64,000 nt of DNA from Marvinbryantia formatexigens (GTDB lineage: Bacteria > Bacillota > Clostridia > Oscillospirales > Ruminococcaceae), in NCBI GenBank assembly GCA_021771035.1, contig JAETPU010000011.1, positions 1 to 64,000 on the forward strand, in the 5' to 3' direction. Below are positions 60,762 through 64,000 of this stretch, one piece after another. The first letter of the stretch is position 1. The number at the start of each line of letters is the position of its first letter. The position numbers and the translations under genes were made by a program. The notes below the pieces were generated by a model, which worked only from the letters and a program-made list of their open reading frames with translations, ran no database searches and was not told the DNA's origin.

Positions 60762-62726
60762 ATGAGTGAGAAAAAGAAGTTCTATATCACCACGCCGATT
60801 TACTATCCCTCGGCGAAGCTGCACATCGGGCACAGCTACTGTACCGTTGCCACGGACACCATGGCCCGATATAAGCGCCTGCAGGGCTATGATGTGATGT
60901 TCCTCACCGGAACCGACGAACATGGGCAGAAAATCCAGCAGAAGGCCCAGGAGGCAGGCGTAACCCCGCAGGCCTATGTGGACAATATCGTCAGCGGCAT
61001 CCAGGAGCTCTGGAAGCTGATGAATATCTCCAACGACCGCTTTATCCGCACCACGGACGCTTACCATGTAGAATCCGTGCAGAAAATTTTCCGCCGCCTG
61101 TATGATCAGGGGGACATCTATAAATCCGTCTATACCGGCAAATACTGTACGCCCTGCGAATCCTTCTGGACGGAAAGCCAGCTGGTGGACGGCAAATGCC
61201 CGGACTGCGGGCGCGAGGTTGCGGACGCCCAGGAGGAAGCCTATTTCTTCCGGCTGTCCAAGTATGCGGATCGCCTGGTGGCCTATTATGAGGAGCACCC
61301 GGACTTTCTGGAGCCCTCGTCCCGGCTCAATGAGATGGTCAACAACTTCATTAAACCCGGCCTGGAGGATCTGTGCGTATCCCGCACCACCTTTGACTGG
61401 GGTATCCCTGTGGATTTTGATCCCAAGCACGTGGTGTATGTATGGGTGGACGCCCTGACCAACTATATCACGGCTCTGGGCTATGAAAACGACACCTACC
61501 ATGATTTTGAGAAATACTGGCCGGCGGACGTCCACTTTGTGGGCAAGGAGATCACCCGGTTCCACTCCATCATCTGGCCCGCCATGCTGATGGCGCTGGA
61601 TCTGCCCCTGCCCAAAAAGGTGTTCGGACATGGATGGCTGTTAATCGACGGCGGCAAGATGAGCAAATCCAAGGGCAATGTGGTGGATCCCCAGGTGCTG
61701 TGCGAGCGGTACGGGGTGGATGCCCTGCGGTATTTCCTGCTGCGGGAGTTCCCGTTTGGGTCGGACGGCGCGTTCACCAACGAGGCGCTGATCAACCGCA
61801 TCAACGCGGATTTGGCCAACGATTTGGGGAATCTGGTATCCCGCAGCGTATCCATGGTGCAAAAGTATTTTGACGGCAAGCTCCCGGAGACGCAGCAGGA
61901 GGATCCCATGGATGAGGAGCTGCTCACCCTGTTGGGCGGGCTGCGGGCGCGCTATGAGGGGCATATGGAACAGTATGCCTTCCAGTCTGCCCTCATCGAG
62001 GTATTCAAGGTGATCTCCAGAACCAATAAATATATCGACGAGACGGCCCCCTGGATCCTGGCAAAGGACGAGGCCAACCGGGCCCGGCTGGCTAGGGTGA
62101 TGTACAACCTGCTGGAATCCCTGCGGATTTGTACGGTGCTGCTCACGCCCTTTATGCCGGACACCGCGCAGAAGATCTTCGGCCAGATTGGCGCCAGGGA
62201 AGCCCAGACCACCTGGGAGAGCGCCGCGCAGGTTGGGCTTCTCAGCCGGGACGTACAGGTGCACAAGGGCGAGACCCTGTTCCCGCGGATCGATGTGGCC
62301 AAGGAATTAGCGGCCTTGGAAGGGGATAAAAAGGCAGAGGAAGCGCCGAAAAAAGCGGAGAAGGCCCCCAAGAAGCCTGAGGAGAAGCCCCAGGGCGTCT
62401 CTGTCATCGGGATTGAGGACTTTGGCAAGGTGGCCTTGAGAGTTGCCAAGATTGTGGAATGCGAGAAGGTGCCCAAGTCCGATAAGCTTCTGCGCTTACA
62501 GCTGGATGACGGGGAATCGGGACGCCAGGTGGTGTCCGGCATTGCCCCCTGGTATACCCCGGAAGAGCTCACCGGCAAAAAGGTGATCATCGTCTCCAAC
62601 CTGAAGCCCGCCAAGCTCAGAGGAGTGGAGTCCAACGGGATGATTTTGGCCGCCGACTGCAAGAACGGCGACGTGAAGGTCATCTTTGTGGACGACGCTA
62701 TCGACTGCGGCGCCACCGTCCGGTAA
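60762..62726 (+). CDS. metG: methionine--tRNA ligase
   Basis: 654 residues. Class I signature HIGH in KLHIGHSYCTVATDT, KMSKSKGN before the anticodon domain, and a zinc knuckle of two CxxC pairs (CTPCESFW, CPDCGREV). A Lys/Glu/Pro-rich linker (about 525-548) joins a C-terminal tRNA-binding OB domain (FGKVALRVAKIVECEKVPKSDKL), which dimerises many MetRS. AATAGGAGGATA precedes the ATG. No T-box or SAM switch is evident upstream. Terminator follows. Confidence 0.97.
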   Translation: MSEKKKFYITTPIYYPSAKLHIGHSYCTVATDTMARYKRLQGYDVMFLTGTDEHGQKIQQKAQEAGVTPQAYVDNIVSGIQELWKLMNISNDRFIRTTDAYHVESVQKIFRRLYDQGDIYKSVYTGKYCTPCESFWTESQLVDGKCPDCGREVADAQEEAYFFRLSKYADRLVAYYEEHPDFLEPSSRLNEMVNNFIKPGLEDLCVSRTTFDWGIPVDFDPKHVVYVWVDALTNYITALGYENDTYHDFEKYWPADVHFVGKEITRFHSIIWPAMLMALDLPLPKKVFGHGWLLIDGGKMSKSKGNVVDPQVLCERYGVDALRYFLLREFPFGSDGAFTNEALINRINADLANDLGNLVSRSVSMVQKYFDGKLPETQQEDPMDEELLTLLGGLRARYEGHMEQYAFQSALIEVFKVISRTNKYIDETAPWILAKDEANRARLARVMYNLLESLRICTVLLTPFMPDTAQKIFGQIGAREAQTTWESAAQVGLLSRDVQVHKGETLFPRIDVAKELAALEGDKKAEEAPKKAEKAPKKPEEKPQGVSVIGIEDFGKVALRVAKIVECEKVPKSDKLLRLQLDDGESGRQVVSGIAPWYTPEELTGKKVIIVSNLKPAKLRGVESNGMILAADCKNGDVKVIFVDDAIDCGATVR

Positions 62727-62741
62727 TAAAATCAAAAGGGC

Positions 62742-62775
62742 AGGCCCCCTGCAAACGCAGGGGGCCTCTTTTTGT
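62742..62775 (+). terminator. terminator of metG
   Basis: AGGCCCCCTGC pairs with GCAGGGGGCCT around AAAC, followed by a T-rich tract. Confidence 0.9.
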
Positions 62776-62790
62776 AGAAAACTCAAATTT

Positions 62791-62813
62791 AGTATACTTA
62801 AAGCAAGTATACT
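62791..62813. promoter_or_regulatory. 23-base palindromic operator-like site
   Basis: AGTATACTT (62791-62799) and AAGTATACT (62805-62813) are exact inverse complements with a five-base centre. It lies 27-49 bases before the TATAAT box at 62840-62845, and no good -35 is present, which suits an activator site; repression is equally possible. Confidence 0.65.
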
Positions 62814-62888
62814 GGTCCCCTCTGCATCAAAAAACAAATTATAATATGCTTGTATCTGGAATTGGTAAGTGCAGAGGAGGAAGTTGAA

Positions 62889-63167
62889 ATGAACGACATC
62901 TTAGAGGATCTGTTTTGCGGGAAAATAAGACCGTTGGATGAGATAATGCCAAACTCGCAGGACTATGAAAAAGTGCGAGATCAACGGATTTGCAAAATTG
63001 ATAATTTAATAGAAAGGCTGAAGTGTGTGGATCCGTCATTAAAAACAGAATTCATGGAAATCCTGGTTCTGGAGGGAGAGATAGGTTCCTATGAAGTTTC
63101 CCAGACTTTTATCACGGGTTTCCGACTGGGGGCCAGAATAATGGCTGCCATTTTTGAGGATGATTAG
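62889..63167 (+). CDS. small DUF6809-like protein
   Basis: 92 residues, mostly helical and acidic, with LEDLFCGKIRPLDEIMPNSQDYEKVRD (core GKIRPLDEIMPNSQDY) at the N-terminus. This opening resembles a family of small Firmicutes proteins (DUF6809) of unknown function, often beside mobile or phage genes. The start at 62889 follows GAGGAGG; the frame is open to 62850. AT-richer than its neighbours, which hints at transfer. Confidence 0.6.
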   Translation: MNDILEDLFCGKIRPLDEIMPNSQDYEKVRDQRICKIDNLIERLKCVDPSLKTEFMEILVLEGEIGSYEVSQTFITGFRLGARIMAAIFEDD

Positions 63168-63452
63168 GCGGTCAGTTCACGACTGTTTGAGTAGGCAAGA
63201 CTACCTGGGGGGAGATGCCCAAGAGGGAGAACGCCTCTTGGGCAGGTCTTTCCCCCTTTTCTGGCCGTGCAGAAAAGGGGTGCCACCGCGGCATGAGCGG
63301 GCAGGGAGAGGAAAACTAAAAATGTAGTTTTTCTAAATTCGCATGAAAAAGGTGCAAGCCGCCCATGTGAATTGTCATCCAATTCCTTCCCAAAGCCCTG
63401 CCGCCGGGATGCGGGTAGTTCATTCTTGGCCTAGTAGTACGGCATCCCTTAT

Positions 63453-63478
63453 GAGAATTGAAACAAGTTTCAATTCTC
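63453..63478. repeat. 26-base hairpin
   Basis: GAGAATTGAAAC and GTTTCAATTCTC are perfect complements around AA. No T-run follows on either strand. It lies next to the repeat family 2 copy and may be part of a longer element. Confidence 0.5.
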
Positions 63479-63539
63479 CGTGGCTAATGCTGGCAGAAAA
63501 GTACCCAAAGGCCACAAAGTAGGGGGCCAGCCCCCTGCT

Positions 63540-63665
63540 TTGATGAACCCCCGGGTTACGGCAGTAATCTGATAGCCAGAACTTGAATTGACTACGGAAG
63601 TTTTGGGCTTGCCCCGAAACTTCTAAGGGATGCTGATAAACTAAGATTAGAACCAAGCTAGGCGC
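63540..63665 (-). repeat. second repeat family, copy 2 (inverted)
   Basis: Read on the minus strand: GCGCCTAG, CTTAGTT, CAGCA, GAAGTTTCGGG with CCCAAAACTTC forming a hairpin, CCGTAGTC, TTCAAGTTC, CTGCCGTAACCCGGGGGTTC. The same landmarks, in order and at similar distances, occur at 35400-35525 on the plus strand. Confidence 0.75.
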
Positions 63666-64000
63666 ATCCCGGTGCCCCCCTTGAAAAATTGACGCAGGTG
63701 TGATACAGTAAGACAAAGCTGAATTTGTTCAGCGGTGAAATGCTGAGATCGGAAGAAGTACCCCCAGTGGGCGGCCACAGAGAGAAGCACAGAGGCTGAG
63801 AGTGTTTTGCCAGGCCATGGGGAGAAATGCATCCGGGAGCACGGTGGTGCGAACATCGGGCCGGTGGCCCGTATCAGTAGCATCCTGCGCGGCGCCGGCG
63901 TTATCGGGCGGGTTCTTCCCCTATGGGAGAACTGTTGAGTGAAATGCGAAGTGGAACCGCGGACAGAACCTGCCGCCTTCGCCCGGGATACCGGGTGGAG

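Larger units (their letters stand above)
63168..64000. other. gene-free right end with hairpins and a repeat
   Basis: No supported gene in 830 bases. Contains GCCCAAGAG/CTCTTGGGC (about 63217-63244), CCCCTTTTCTG/CAGAAAAGGGG (about 63254-63280), GAGAATTGAAAC/GTTTCAATTCTC (63453-63478), and repeat family 2 copy 2. A GTTCT/AGAAC hairpin is at about 63913-63933. Confidence 0.5.

Noticed and set aside
63254-63300. T-box-like string GGGGTGCCACCGCGG
   Set aside because: It differs from the T-box antiterminator consensus at a conserved G, no stem I/specifier or terminator fits, and no synthetase or amino-acid gene follows in the window.
1-64000. CRISPR array
   Set aside because: The repeats seen are either 51-163-base tandem units or dispersed structured elements; none has short regular repeats with unique spacers, and no cas gene is present.

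Overview
The window looks like the chromosome of a fairly GC-rich low-GC-lineage Gram-positive (Firmicutes, class Clostridia; an Oscillospirales-type gut bacterium is my inference). Supporting signs: strong AGGAGG ribosome sites with frequent TTG/GTG starts, a short HisG paired with HisZ, a Phe T-box, a Firmicutes-type LexA, a TcdE-type holin family and Prok-RING proteins. Coding density is low: many 300-1000 base gaps carry hairpins and dispersed repeats rather than genes.

Layout. 1-7.1 kb: tRNA-Asn, a long gene-poor stretch with A-tract motifs, a Cys-rich DUF3795-like protein, a winged-helix protein related to the AlkZ/YcaQ fold, two tandem membrane-anchored RING-finger paralogues, a repeat array and a NUDIX hydrolase. 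7.1-15.7 kb: a histidine operon hisZGDCBHAFIE, with a decayed second copy of the hisF 3' end between hisF and hisI and no histidinol-phosphatase gene. 15.9-34.9 kb: typA, a P-loop kinase-like protein, a small HTH protein, a zinc ribbon protein, a GNAT acetyltransferase, DUF378 and DUF4358 proteins, an acyltransferase-like membrane protein, lexA with a candidate structured small RNA on the opposite strand, a broken AraC regulator next to a URO-D family methyltransferase-like gene, TraX, MATE, glutaredoxin, a GtrB-type glycosyltransferase and a lipoprotein. 35.8-39.7 kb: pheS-pheT behind a Phe T-box.

40.1-54.0 kb is a compact phage-derived element: an autocleavable LexA/CI-like repressor diverges from a consensus promoter with palindromic operators, followed by terS, terL, a 74-residue membrane protein, portal, scaffold, major capsid protein with a chitobiase-like C-terminal domain, short-tail/adaptor proteins, fibre, holin and SPOR-amidase. 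I see no integrase, replication, tape-measure or excision gene, so this may be a defective podovirus-like prophage or a domesticated capsid cassette (GTA-like, hypothesis only). Inside it the 3' end of terL is copied four more times in tandem.

54.3-64 kb: bcp-msrA, a tyrosine phosphatase, a lipoprotein, a large unknown alpha-barrel-like protein, metG, a DUF6809-like small protein behind a palindrome, and a repeat-rich end.

The most notable non-genic signal is a modular family of structured repeats, each opening with a TATAAT-like box. Copies occur near 5.7-6.2, 20.0, 27.3 and 57.9-58.1 kb in both orientations. Stems are kept by paired base changes between copies, and three successive box-to-box distances are 114-115 bases. 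A second repeat family links 35.4 kb and 63.6 kb in opposite orientation.
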